Source: Vanessa cardui
Taxonomy: Eukaryota > Arthropoda > Insecta > Lepidoptera > Nymphalidae
DNA length: 64,000 bases
NCBI RefSeq assembly: GCF_905220365.1
Contig: NC_061133.1
Span: 10,344,171-10,408,170 of the forward strand
Reading direction: 5' to 3'
The position numbers and the translations under genes are program-made. Of the stretch, positions 49,023 through 61,307 are shown piece after piece. Positions within the stretch are counted from its first letter, which is position 1; each line of letters starts with the position of its first letter. The notes under the pieces were generated by a model. That model saw only the letters and a list, made by a program, of their open reading frames with translations. It was not told where the DNA came from and ran no database searches.

Positions 49023-51493
49023 AAAACAAAAATAAAAACTTGCAATTATTTCTAATGGCGCCTATTGTATTTAGATAGATATCTGAAATTGTTAATTAAT
49101 TTATAGTTGAATGTACTAATTGCGCGGTTGGCTTGTAGACTATTATCGAATTTAATTAAGATTCAAATTATTACACTACAATACATTGTATACAACAGTT
49201 GTCCTTATATAAATACAAATACATAAAAATCTTTAAGGCTTACTTATTTAAAGCCGTTGAGTCGATTCTGTTAATATGATAAATAATTAGATTACATAAT
49301 TTTAATGTCGAAATCAATTTTAGGCACTTATCAGGGATTTTATGCATATGTTATTTCATATTTGAACTTGGATACGGACATATGAATTATATTTTCTCAG
49401 CTTCCATTACGAATACGAAATAATTTCGTATTACTTGATTGGATACTTTCGGTTTGATAATTTATAGCCTTAAAAATAATTAAATCTCTTTTATTATATT
49501 AAACGTATGAAATTGTACAAAAACAAAATAATAATAAAAAATAAATCGTAATCTGTTACAGTCTCGGAGTTTCTTTATTTTTGATATTCTATTTTACTGA
49601 CCTACACACCTATGTGTACGGTATAGGTACACGATATGCTAAGGAACTCCATTACATCCCTTCTTAATATACAAAGAACTTAATATAAAATGAAACAAGA
49701 TTTTCTTTATATTTTTTTTCATTTATTTGTTTTAGTTATTTCAAACATTCGATGCAGAATTGACTTACATAGAACATTATACTTTAAACATCATACGTTA
49801 TGAAAAAACCAATATGTAATATAAATAAAAAAAATTGTGGCAAACCCACCACAGATGTACATTTTATATTAAAAATATTACTCTGTGTCAAAAATACAAG
49901 CTCTTCAAGTAACTGACATCAACTTAAGTGGTAGTCAAAAACTTTTATTTCTACGTGTATTGTTTTTAAAGATAACATTCGCAATTTAAATATTTTATCC
50001 TTTTTTTAATTTGAAATAGTCAGTAAAAAAATATTTACATAGATAATAAAAACATTAAAAAAAGTTTACAGTCTATGGTTCAAAAACATTAGGAAAATTA
50101 TTTATGGTTAACAAAATGTTGAAAACGATTTATTTACAACATTTTGTCTGATGTCATAAATAATTATATTGTTTTTTTTTTCGTTATAAATACGTAACAA
50201 AGAGTTGCTATACTATTCATTTAATTATAATTAAATAAAATATTCGTTTTTTATTTTAATTTAAGTTATATAAATGACTATTTACTTATGTCAACATCAG
50301 TTTTATTCTTTAAACATTCAATAGGAGTAAAATGCTTGTAAAGTGCTCTTAATAATTTATATACAAAAATCATATAAGTATTGTTAACATATATAATATA
50401 ATTTATATAAAATGTGGTGTAAATGAAGTCGCCGTAATTAAAACTACGGTCTCAAGTCTTAACGACTTAATTCCAAGAAATAAAATATTAATTACTTATA
50501 ATTTAATAATGTAGAAAAACGTTTTCTTATTAAATATATTCCACATCGAACTTTTAATTGAGGCTATGAATAATTTTGTTTTTTATACACAAAGGCTGTT
50601 GTACACATTAGAATTATAATTAAAAAATAATTCTCACATCGAATACTTCGATGTATTTATTTAAACGAATTAACTTTACTGCTTTTAGTTAGTAGCACCA
50701 AAAGTGTGTGCACAATTTGAGCTCAATCGCTTGGAAAAAGCTTTAAAATTTTATTTACAAAAACTTAAGAGGAAACTTTATAAAAGGTTATAATTTGGCT
50801 GCAATTAGTGCTGAGTTAGTGAATTATTTTTGATATGAAATAAAGACGTCAAATTGACGTTAGTCTCCACAAACGTCTCTGATTGAGACGTCGCAATTAT
50901 TTGTGTACATGCCCTTACATATTAAGCTCATCAAATTTCTTTGACATTTATACCTAATGAAAAATGTATCATGTTGTACGAACGTACTATATAATTATAT
51001 CTATCATCACTAGGTTATATTATGCGAGTTTGCTTAACTATGTTTTATGTACAAATCTAAAACGAGTAACAAAAATAAAATTGAGGTAAAAACTTTAACG
51101 GATTACAAGATCAAGTCCCGAATCGTCAATAAAAATTTTGATTGATAATAAATAAAAAAATAGAATCCGCTAAAATAGTTTACGTCAATTGAAATTCATC
51201 GAACAAAATAAAAAAAAAAAGAAACGTATATAAATAACAAAAAAGAAAAATAGACAATTAATAATGAATGTAAAATTAATGGAGGAGGCTACAGTATATC
51301 TGATAACTTTGGTCTTCTAGTTAAAAAGATGTTCATCGTGGATCTTTTGTCCAATATCATTTATTTCGTTCGTACGTTGTTCATATTTTTAACAACACAA
51401 TAAAATATGGCAGTACGCGTGTCTGATGTTCTCCGGTATATTAGGTTATAGCCAATACCTTTCTAGATCGCTATGATCACCTATGACCTAATG

Positions 51494-52904
51494 TTAGTGA
51501 ATTGGATAGTACGCTGGTGACGTTATTGACGGTAGATGGTGACCGCACCGCGGGAAGTTCGGTGGCACGGGTGGTAGATCTCTCTGTGTCCCTATATGTA
51601 ATATTAAGTTCATCCCGATGACTATGTGGTAAATGAAATGGCAATGGAACAGCCAATAGCCTGCAAAAAATAAAAATAAAACCATCTATAAAAACGTCAG
51701 AAAAAATACAATAGAAGTAAATCCTTTTATAATAAATAAACTTTTCTTTTTTCTTGACAAATTGGTAATGTGGATAGTACGAAATAAAAGTCTCACCTGG
51801 ATTATCAGCTTTCAGTCTCAATACAACGTATCCATTATTGGGCACGGCGAGTGTGTCTTTGAAGGGCGGTAAGTTATACTGCCTGTGCAGAAGACCCTTT
51901 CTGTCGAGGTCTAGTGCGTGCTTCAAGTTAATCTTCTTGATATTCTTATCTGGCGATCGACCCATACCGATAACGTTATATGGCGTTCCGTGTAGATGGA
52001 ATGGGTGAGACAGATTCGGTGATTGTACTGAAAGAAAATTAATTGTTTTTATTAAAATAGAATAAGACTTTGTTAAATCATAGCGTAGAAGTAGTTGATT
52101 TTATCAGGTTATTGATCATTTGAGATCACATGTTCGTACTGGCATGTCTATATCAGCACTGTTTAAATTTTTAAAGACATAATTATTCTGTTAAATGTTC
52201 GGATAATTTCAGAAATCCTGTATGCAATCAAAATATTTTTTTTAAGCAAGCAAAAAGTATGGTTCGATCGTTCGAATCCCTTGTGTTTTTTGTGACTTTA
52301 ATATATTTACCTTCATCCACAAGAACTATTTCAACGATGGAATTTAAAGGCACGTCGATCATGTGTGTACATCTGCAATCAACCGAGCAGTCAGCAGGTC
52401 TATTGTCGCCATTGCAGAACAGCTCCGGTGGTAGTTCATGCATTTGAGAAAGAGGAGGCGCTGGTGGGGCTGTATATGAAATCTCATCGACCAAACTCAG
52501 AACGTGATCACCTCCCGGAGCCACTGAAGCAGAAATAATTAAGTGAGTAGTCGAATTAAAGTTAATTTTGAATAAAGAATGTAAATAACATCGGTGTGAT
52601 GAGACGATGTAGATTTTATCGAAGTTAATGTTTCAGGTGATTTATTTTGGGACTTAAAAATCATTTACATTTTTATTTTCAAATTTCGAAGATTTTTCTG
52701 TTACTTACCTAAATAGTTTTTATACATGTTTTCTTTAAAGAGGTCTTTTGGTTTATAGAAATGGAATCTGAAGGGCAGGAATATTTTCACATCAGGTCGC
52801 TCTTGCAGCACTGCCTTATCAACAGGTTTGGCTGCCTTTAAATTACTGACGCACACTGCATCGTTACGTTTTACATCGCAGATTGCATCTAATGGGTTCA
52901 AAAC
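51494..52904 (-). CDS. Lac2: Laccase 2, alternative 3' exon cassette B (distal)
   Basis: Four minus-strand exons: 52904-52709 (VLNPLDAICDVKRNDAVCVS...), 52523-52311 (APGGDHVLSLVDEISY...), 52027-51797 (HPFHLHGTPYNVIG, L3 copper motif), 51660-51494 (YWLFHCHFIYHIVIGM, L4 copper motif, ending ...AYYPIH and TAA). The first exon begins in phase 0, so it can splice directly to the shared exon ending at 56058. Its first two exons are 196 and 213 bp, exactly as in cassette A. All copper ligands of the C-terminal domain are present (HPFHLHG; HCHxxxHxxxxM), so the isoform should be an active laccase. It differs from A in an extra intron between L3 and L4 and in a slightly longer C-terminus. Insect laccase 2 genes are known to make A and B isoforms by this choice of 3' exons; both would oxidise catechols for cuticle tanning. 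Confidence 0.9.
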
Positions 52905-54386
52905 CTGAAAAATGTTATAAACGAAAAATTTATGAAACGAAGATAGATCAAAAAAGTTAATGATAAACAACACAACAACATATAAAAATTGTATCTCAAT
53001 TTTTAATTTCACTAATAAAATATAAATTAAAAAAATCTAAAAATAAAATGTTATACAACCTTTAACGAAGGATCTTCGTGCAAGAATCCACCAATAGGGA
53101 CCAGATTGTGCCTTTATACTTCAGCTAAGGGTAGGGTATTACTCCATACACTATCTACTGGTGCATTTAATAATTACAAAAATACCACTACGGATGTGCA
53201 AATTAATTTACACTAAAATATGTATTAAAATGTCACAGAACAGCAGTAAATACCAAGAATACCTATAAGGTAAGGTATACATGAGCTTTTGTGGTGAGTC
53301 TTAAATAAACGCTGTCCTAACAGATGACACGGGGAAAATAAAATTATAACATATTTTATATATTTTATTAATTGGTACAAAAATTTACAATTTTCTTAAA
53401 AAGTAAATATCAGAAATATTTTGCAAGTAAATTAATATTATAGATGATTTTTCACTTTATATTAAAATATATTGTTTGTATCATAGCTAATTAACTATTA
53501 ATTTGCTATGATAAACTGGTTTCGTCATTATTTGCATATATTGATTGTTTATGTCTTCTTAAATTAATAGTGGTAACTGCGTATGGTAACATTCTTTTTA
53601 CTTATTTATATTAATGGTTATAAACAGTCTTCATTGGGTGCCGTGCATCTGTTTAAAAACCAACCGGTATATTTGTATGTGTATTTACAAGTATTGGAGT
53701 TTTTACTAAATATTTACATGTCCTAATTGTGTTTCATGCAATTCTGGGTTAGTTAGTAACGGGAGAACTTAAATATCTAATTTTATATAAGATAGCCGCC
53801 AAGAAAATCAAGCCATCCTGTAATATTTTTCTAATTCTTTGTAAAGGAAAATGTTTCACGAATAAGTTATGTTATATATATTTAGCACATAAATAACACA
53901 GATTTTTAAGGAAATACTCAAGGATGGCTCGTTTTGGGCAACAATAAAATATAAATATATACACGCAATAAATATCCTTGGTGAAAAATTAAATGGCAAG
54001 TCGTTAGTTACATAAAAATACGCTCATATATAATATAAAAAATTGTACATAAAATGTCGTTGTACAAGTAAGAGCCTCAACTGTGATATTTAAAGTGATA
54101 TGTCAACCTTCATAGGGTATCACCAAATAAGACATAAGATTTAACTGAAATTCACTCAGAAATTATTATTATTATCTTTAAATAAAATCACAAAATAGCA
54201 CGAACTCCAGTGGAAACATTCGAATATAAAATAAACACAAAAGGCAGAGTCGAGCACTTCGAGTCTACCGTACACATCACACAAAACAAACATAAAATTA
54301 GACTTAGTTAACATAAAAATCAACTGCTTTACCAATTGTCGCGCACATTACGGTACGAAAACTGTCATATGTATCTAGGAACAGAT
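52905..54386 (-). other. Between laccase 2 cassettes: 3' UTR of isoform A and intron before cassette B
   Basis: AT-rich; no ORF. Minus-strand AATAAA occurs at 53364-53369 among others, and is a candidate polyadenylation site for isoform A. Confidence 0.45.
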
Positions 54387-55353
54387 TTAGTTGATAGGAG
54401 GAAGATGGTCTCCGCATGTCGGGAAGTTGGGAGGGATTGGAGGAAGATCTGCGTGAGTGCCTACTTGGAGAACAACGTTCATGCCAATGACGATGTGGAA
54501 CAAGAAGTGGCAATGAAGAAGCCAGAATCCAGGATTGTTAGCTCTGAAACGGACAATGACGTAGCCATTGTTGGGCACAGCTATCGTATCTTTCGCTGGA
54601 GGGAGATCACCTTGTTTCAAATGACGTTCGAGCAAACCTCTCCTATCAAGATCGAGAGCGTGTTTCAAATTAATTTTCTTAACGTTCTGGTCTGGTGATC
54701 GGCCGATACCAATAACATTGTATGCGTATCCGTGTAAGTGGAACGGATGAGATAAGTTGGCGATTTGTACTGAAAGTAAAATAATAATTGTTTAGTAATT
54801 TATATTTAAATTAGTTGAAAACATTAGAAAGTTTATAATGTTATTATATAATTTACCTTCGTCTACCATTACAACTTCTACGACAGCGTTAAGAGGAATG
54901 TCCACTTTGTGTGTGCACATGCAGTTTTGTCCGCAGTCAGCAGGCCTGTTGTCACCGTTACAGAACTGATCGGGATTAATGTCGTCAAATTGACTGATAA
55001 GAGGAGCAGGTGGAGACATATACGAGATTTCGTCTATTAAACTAATTACGTGATCCCCTTGTGGTGCAACTGGAAAGAATGATTATAATCAGAATATTAT
55101 TTCATGTGGAAATACCCCAGTAATATTTATGCGCAATGTGTTCAAGCTCACTCTTACCTAAGTATCTGTTGTACGTGTTCGGTTGGAATAACATTTCCGG
55201 TCTGTAGGCGAAGAAACGGAATGGCAAGAAGATCTTGACGTCAGGTCGCTCTTGTAAAATCGCGGGGTCAATGTTTCGTGCATTTTTAAGTTGGCTGACG
55301 CAAATAGCATCGTTTCTGCGAATGTTACATCTCGCATCCAAGGGGTTCATTAC
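54387..55353 (-). CDS. Lac2: Laccase 2, alternative 3' exon cassette A (proximal)
   Basis: Three minus-strand exons: 55353-55158 (VMNPLDARCNIRRNDAICVS...), 55069-54857 (APQGDHVISLIDEISY... ending VDE), 54769-54387 (HPFHLHGYAYNVIG, then FWLLHCHFLFHIVIGM, ending FPTCGDHLPPIN and TAA). They total 792 bp, encode 263 residues and start in phase 0 directly after the shared exon at 56242-56058. The type 1, 2 and 3 copper ligands of the third cupredoxin domain are complete. Unlike cassette B, the L3 and L4 motifs lie on one exon. This is the cassette nearest the shared exons and corresponds to what is called isoform A in other insects. In that literature isoform A is the main cuticle-tanning form; which predominates here cannot be read from sequence. 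Confidence 0.92.
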
Positions 55354-56057
55354 CTGAATAGTTAGTGGGGAGAAAGGTACGTGCAATTACTAATGTAACG
55401 TGCATAATCTACTTCTACGTTTTCATTTATACTACTTTATATTTATTGGGTAAGAATAGAATTGACTAAATTCTTTCAATTTGACAAAAAGATTTATACT
55501 GTATAATATTCTTTCAAATTTATTTATTTTGATATTTTTTAAACTTTAAACATATAAATCTTTTTGTCATAATCATTATATTGGATACCATTTCGGGAGG
55601 TGCAAGGGAATCTACATTATCATACCAGTTCTACTTTTTGGTATACGGTTTCTACTCAAGAGGTATACCTTACTATACCTATATTAAGGTATTTACACAT
55701 CTCACTTAATAACAGCTTTCTATACAAATGCATACTGGTCAATAATTAAATAGATAAGGTGCCTCGAATTATCTGCATCGATACTAGTGCTTATGCTTAA
55801 GTAATAATGTGCAATAAAGTTGGCCAAGTTTATCGAGGTTGTCGTGTCGGCAAGAATCCAGTATGCAATATCCGCCGATTAATGAGTGAGAGAGGTAGGT
55901 GACAAAAGATTAGGAAAAGGGATTCATTCAATGTGTATAAAGGGAGCACCTTACTATATCACCAAATATAGGAATACTTATTTACACAAACTGACGTTTT
56001 AAAGTCCGATTTGTTGACGTATCTTCATTTATATACAAATTCATTTAAGAAACTTAC
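55354..56057 (-). other. Intron of laccase 2 before the alternative cassettes
   Basis: 704 bp; the site where splice choice between cassette A (acceptor at 55354) and cassette B (acceptor at 52905) must be made. Not examined successfully for regulatory motifs; no repeat recognised. Confidence 0.5.
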
Positions 56058-58689
56058 GACTCCTTGTGGTATTCCAACATCGTAGGTCGGTGGAGTGGAA
56101 GATGGTTGATAAGGTCCTCTAGCGTAACGAAGGATACCAAGTTGCTGAGCTCGTTTAATACCACACTCTCCAAGACCACGTACTTGAATCCAATACGCAC
56201 CAGGTATATTGTTCGCTTCGATGACAAAGTCGTAACGTTCACCTATAATTAAAAGTAGTCTTAAATTTTTTTTTCAACTTCGTGATGATAGCAATTAACT
56301 AAGAAAATCGGCGTAATCGAGGAAGTACTCGGCAGCATTATTCAATTCTCTTCGGTTGAGTTGATGCACGAGTTAACTAGATATAGATTACGACATAACA
56401 GGGCGTGCCTTATTAAAATAACGGTCGATTATTAACATATCCATATCGTTAAATAATAAAGAAGTTCCGCAAGGTACTCTGATTAATTAATATTGAATAT
56501 TTATCCAGTTTTCTAACATTTACATTCTGATTGTCTTATCATGATATGTTATTTAACAGCTACCTATTGAAACTGGAACACCCAAATATGCACTCATGAG
56601 TAAATATAAAATTTTACTTACCGGAGAACGAGATGATTGTGTTAACTTTGACTGGTTGCACTGGCTCTCCGTCAGTCGCAATTACTGTCAGATTATGACC
56701 CTCGATCGTAATTTGGGCGGGGCAAACTGAAGCAAAGGCATTAATCATTCTGAACCTGTATCTTCTGCCAGGTGTAATGGTGAAAACTTCAAGAGGTGTG
56801 TTCGTCATAAATCCAGTATTTGGGTCTCTAAATTGCCCTTTTCCATTGATAAGCACGTTCTCGGGGTCTTGACCAGTGTTAACAGCTAGACGACCAGGGA
56901 ATCTCTCAGCGGCATCCTCGTGGAGCCAATCACTGAGTAACATAACGTGAGTCGTCAAATCATAATCATAAAGATGACTGTTGGGGTCTTTGGATGGCGG
57001 TTGACGAACGACTATACTTCCATATAAACCATCCAGTTTCTGAAGACCAGTGTGAGCATGCCAGAAGTGAGTACCAGCGTTACCTTGCCATTGGTATCTA
57101 AAAATAAAAAAAATACATAAATAAATATTGTATAATAATGAATACCAACAGTGTAATATACTGGTAATTATATGTGAAATTACCTGAAAGTATTTCCTTG
57201 TTGGATAGGACATTGGGTAACAAATGGCACGCCATCATAGTATTGAGAGCCACGCTGCCAGATTCCGTGCCAGTGAATGGTTACTTCCATACCTTCCATG
57301 TGATTTTCTACATCGATAACTACTTTGTCATTTTCACAAACTTGTATAGAAGGACCGGGCAACATTCTGTTAGCAGACAAGATACCACGTTCGACTCCGT
57401 CAGCTAACACGCACTGGCAATGCGACCAAACTACGTTGGTTGCGTTAGGTGTACATACTTGGCAAGCCCTGGAAAGATATAAAATTACATTTTATATTTT
57501 AATTAAATTTACATATAAATAGCACTCTTAAGACATTTTAAGTTAAGGAAACATTTATCAGAGGTTTGCATAAACTAACAGTAACTTATTACGTTATTAA
57601 TTACACGTTAACTGGACATGGTTCAATTATAAGGCAAAGTATTTAGGTTACAAGGTGATTATTAGTTGTCATCTGATGGTATTAATATTGGATCGATTTA
57701 CGCGTAAATATGTACACAGGTAAGAGTAAGGTTGTGTAAACATATAATGTGTTATGAAAATATCCTTAAGAACATTTAATGACTTCGTAGTTCCAAAAAT
57801 ATATGGTATGATATTTTATGGTATCATTATTGGAGTCGCTTTTCAAATTTATCAGAAATCACATCAGAAAGTGAGCCAGTGTGTCTACGCCCATTTGCCC
57901 AAAAAAAATTATTGTTTTTTATACCATGTTGTGGTAAATGTAGTTCAAAAGAGTTATCAATAAGTCTAAATCTTTTCCAAACGTTCGATCGAAGTCACGT
58001 GCATCACTTATTATTGTATAATATACGTAAAGGCCAACGTTGCGTAATACAGGATTTATAAAAGGAAATAGTTAATACTATAAGTATTCTTAAAATTAGA
58101 AGCTATTGTTTCAATAAAAATGGAATAGATATTTTTTGTGATAGATATAATTATTTCAGGAAACTCAAACGAACACACCTCTTCATAAAATAGACCATTA
58201 AATAAGTTTCTAAATTATAATAATGTACAATATGAAATCAATACACTTACGCTCCCAAAACGGTGTAGAATTCGAGGGTGAAATGATAGTAGCAAATTCT
58301 TGGTGGTTCATTTTCCCGGCACGCTCTCGCGCACTCATCAGGGGCTGATAATGCAGGGTTTCTTCTAAGCTCAGCTGTAGCGCTGCTTGTGAAATCCAAA
58401 TGCTTCAGAGACAATTTTCCATTCGCGGTTCTCGCTAAAGGAGGCAACGGATTACTTCTGAAGCTGGCCCCACTAAGCGGACCGCTGCCGCTTGCTGGCA
58501 CGAATGGATTTGCTGATGGCCCGATTGTGCTGTCGATTGAACCGAATGTGTTAAACGGATCACTGCCGGTCGGGTGTGTTTGAACGAGTCCATGTGTCGA
58601 AGCGAATGAATTACTGCTGTCCCGGAAAGGCGTCGCTGTTCCCGATTGCCACCATGACGCTGACGTCGATTGGTCATCCGGGATTGCTT
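56058..58689 (-). CDS. Lac2: Laccase 2 (multicopper oxidase 2), shared exons; 5' exon missing
   Basis: Minus-strand exons 58689-58251, 57468-57184, 57097-56622 and 56242-56058. They join in phase (1385 bp, entering with two bases of a split codon) and continue into cassette A or B. In order: a Ser/Gly/Pro-rich N-terminal region, a Cys-rich block typical of insect laccases (CARACRENEPPRICYYHF, CQVCTP, HCQCVLADG), the first cupredoxin domain with TIHWHGIWQRGSQYYDG (L1), GTHFWHAHTG (L2), and the second domain (TPGRRYRFRMINA, GERYDFVIEA). All N-terminal copper ligands are intact. Secreted into the cuticle, laccase 2 oxidises N-acyl catecholamines to quinones that cross-link and pigment it. With either cassette, 724 or so residues are visible, leaving roughly 35, including the signal peptide, on an exon to the right. 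No convincing first exon was seen within 58,690-64,000. Confidence 0.93.
57469..58250 (-). other. Laccase 2 intron
   Basis: 782 bp, between the Cys-rich exon and the L1 exon. Small plus-strand open frames here (57754-57963, 57879-58061) show no known domain. Confidence 0.55.
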
Positions 58690-60627
58690 CTGCAAATAAA
58701 ATAAAATATGATTAGAATAACGATTTAAAAACAACAACACATTTAAACATTGATATGATATAATGTGACATTTTTTCTTTGTAGTATTATCCAAAAATAT
58801 TTTCGGAGCTATATTTCTTAGCTGGTCAGTAATATACGCTTGGCTTTTATGTAAATTACGTATCGCATTGTTAACGAAATTGTTAAAGTCCAGCGAATGT
58901 TGTCACGACTGTTTTGTAATCGTACCAGTTAAAAGGAGCCCGGTCTCGAATCTATCCTTAAATTATAAGGACTTTTACTTCCTCCATCGTCGTGTGTTAC
59001 ATTTTGTGACAGTTGCTCTATATTTTATCGAGCGTTACACTTAATTGAACATTTTGTTAGATACAATCGCATTATTCTATTTCAACACCGTATCTTACTC
59101 AATGTTGGGCATTCTGTTACGGAGTGTTTTTTTATTTATAGTTCCGTGCTTAGGACCCATGACCCTGGACCAAATTAACTTTTACTTCCTCGTTACTTTA
59201 AACTAGTCATATATATTTTTTATCTTGTCTATTACAATAATTATATTATCAACATGATCTCGTTTAATTTCGAATAATTGTATGATTGAATTCATTGTAA
59301 ATTATTAATAGATATGTTTTCGAATGCTTTTAAATTGTAATGTAGTTATAGCTCCTTATATTATCAATTAATTTTTTATGTTTTTTTTTTTTAATAATTT
59401 AAGTTTAATAGTCCGATTGAAACGTAATTTGTCACGCTTGATTTTTTTGATTAATTATAAACCTTAACTAAGTATCAATGCAGTTTTGATTTTAAATTAG
59501 AAATATATGTTTGTAGCTTATAACTGAAGGCTAAATACGTGATAAATTACTCATACAAGTTTAAATTTGACTGAAATTTACCTCCTTATACTTTTATAAA
59601 GATAAAGAAACAAGAAAAACATAAAATAATTTGCTTTATAATTTTTGTAGGCGCAGTACTTTTTTTTTTTTTTTTTCTTAACAACGTTTGAACCAAAAGT
59701 ATTTTAAAAAATCCCAAGATTGAGGGTAAAATCGATTTTATTCAGTTATCTAGACCAAATTGTGCGCTGTCTGTTCGAGTTACGTCCGTCTAAATGTTAA
59801 TCAATAAATAGAGATATCTAAATATTAATCAATAGAGAGAGAAAAAATTAAACGAATATCTTTTCTGATAACTTTATTTGGTACATCACATAGTTTTTTA
59901 GAAAATTGATTGTTTTTAACTTGATTACAATTTTATGCCGTTTTAGAACCGTAGGAAGATTAATAACTCTGATTTTATAGGCAAATATGCCGTTATTAGT
60001 TTGATTACCGACACTGTAATTGTAATCGGGCGAGCCTATAATTATGTACGCAGTGTATGTCTTATCAGATGATGTGATACAGTACGCAATACAAAACACG
60101 TAAGTAAGATTGCTTTTCCTTAATTATACCTTAGCATGATCAAGTCTTGACCCAATGTTACAAAAAAGTACGAAATAAATGCAAAACGACATAACATCTA
60201 CAATAGTATTTGTATCATTTGACACCACAACATATGAACAGCTAGATCATGATAAATATAATGATGAGAAAAAAAAACAAAAACAAATGAAAACTAATTG
60301 TCAAGGCGTATCAGCTTTGTTGGGTTTGTGCAAACTTTCGCTAAACCGTCTTTGTGTTAAATGCATATAGTTAAATATAGTCTGTGCATTTGACTGCTAT
60401 AATTAATTTGGACGTGTATATTGAAAACGATTTCCGCATTTACTCGTATATATTTTTCAGTAAAAATTAATTTATAATTAAACAAAGATACAATTGGCCA
60501 GTAATTTCACAGTTAATTGCGTTTTATAATTGGAACGTTTGAGGTTTTGATGACCTTAGAATATTCGATATATATTATTTATTAGTAGATATATCTCTAT
60601 TTTCGTCAACTCATAAACACGGCATAA

Positions 60628-60818
60628 TTACATACTATAGTACAAAGTAGCTTTTTTAATAGATACAGTGATTTGAGAGGAAGGTTTTTGTATGTAATAT
60701 AAGTACAATATAGTAAAGAAACACTGATCATTTTAGTAGTTTCTAATGTGATGTCGTAAATAAACAAATTCTTTAGTATACTTAGTATCAGTGTTACACC
60801 CGTGCAAAGCCGGGGTTC
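60628..60818 (+). mobile_element. Helitron-like element, second family
   Basis: 'gatttgagaggaaggttttt', 'gtacaatatagtaaagaaac', 'atgtgatgtcgtaaataaac', 'acacccgtgcaaagccgggg'; colinear with 13910-14159, lacking the terminal CTAG. Confidence 0.45.
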
Positions 60819-61268
60819 AAATAAAAATAAATAATGAATATACATATTTAAAAAAAAAACGTTCTAACTTAGTTCTAACTTCACTAAGATGTAAGAACAT
60901 GATTCGGAATGCTCTAATCGAGTATGATAATAAGCGGAACAACAGTTTTCCGTTCCGTTCGAACGAATTAAACGTGAACGCCCTGAAGCAGAATACAAAC
61001 GATTCGTTATTGTTACCTTCGGATTGAGGACGAAAATGATACTGGGATCGTTACGAAATGTAATTTCTTGATAATATCGTGATTTGTGTGTTCCGATTGT
61101 CGGTTTTCACAAATATTTTGATTTATAAAATTGCTCGATAATGTCGCTATGATTTGAATTTCGCTCTTGTATATTCGAATAATGCATTGTGTCCAATAAG
61201 AAGTTTATGTGATTTGATCAAATGACAAAATGTATCCTATCTTTTTTTCTTTGTAAAATGTTTTAGTA

Positions 61269-61307
61269 ATTTAAATTTGGAATGTAAAATGCATTCCAAA
61301 TTTAAAT
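61269..61307. repeat. Perfect 16-bp inverted repeat with 7-nt loop
   Basis: Arms 61269-61284 ('atttaaatttggaatg') and 61292-61307 are exact reverse complements. The word 'aaatttggaatgtattttac' recurs about 110 bp further on, so it may be part of a small dispersed element. Confidence 0.75.

Larger units (their letters stand above)
47460..51493. other. Intergenic region upstream of protease and downstream of laccase 2 cassette B
   Basis: Very AT-rich. It includes a family C copy (48338-48505) and a SINE (48811-49022), and probably the 3' UTR of laccase 2 isoform B toward the right. There are many TTTATT hexamers (AATAAA on the minus strand), so the cleavage site cannot be chosen. No ORF of note. 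Confidence 0.5.

Noticed and set aside
57754..58061. Plus-strand ORFs in the laccase 2 intron
   Set aside because: Short, overlapping in different frames, no domain, AT-rich codon use and no conserved motif.
61010..61060. Signal-peptide exon of laccase 2 (a minus-strand donor-like 'aag|gtaac' near 61018)
   Set aside because: No in-frame ATG and no hydrophobic stretch precede the putative donor.
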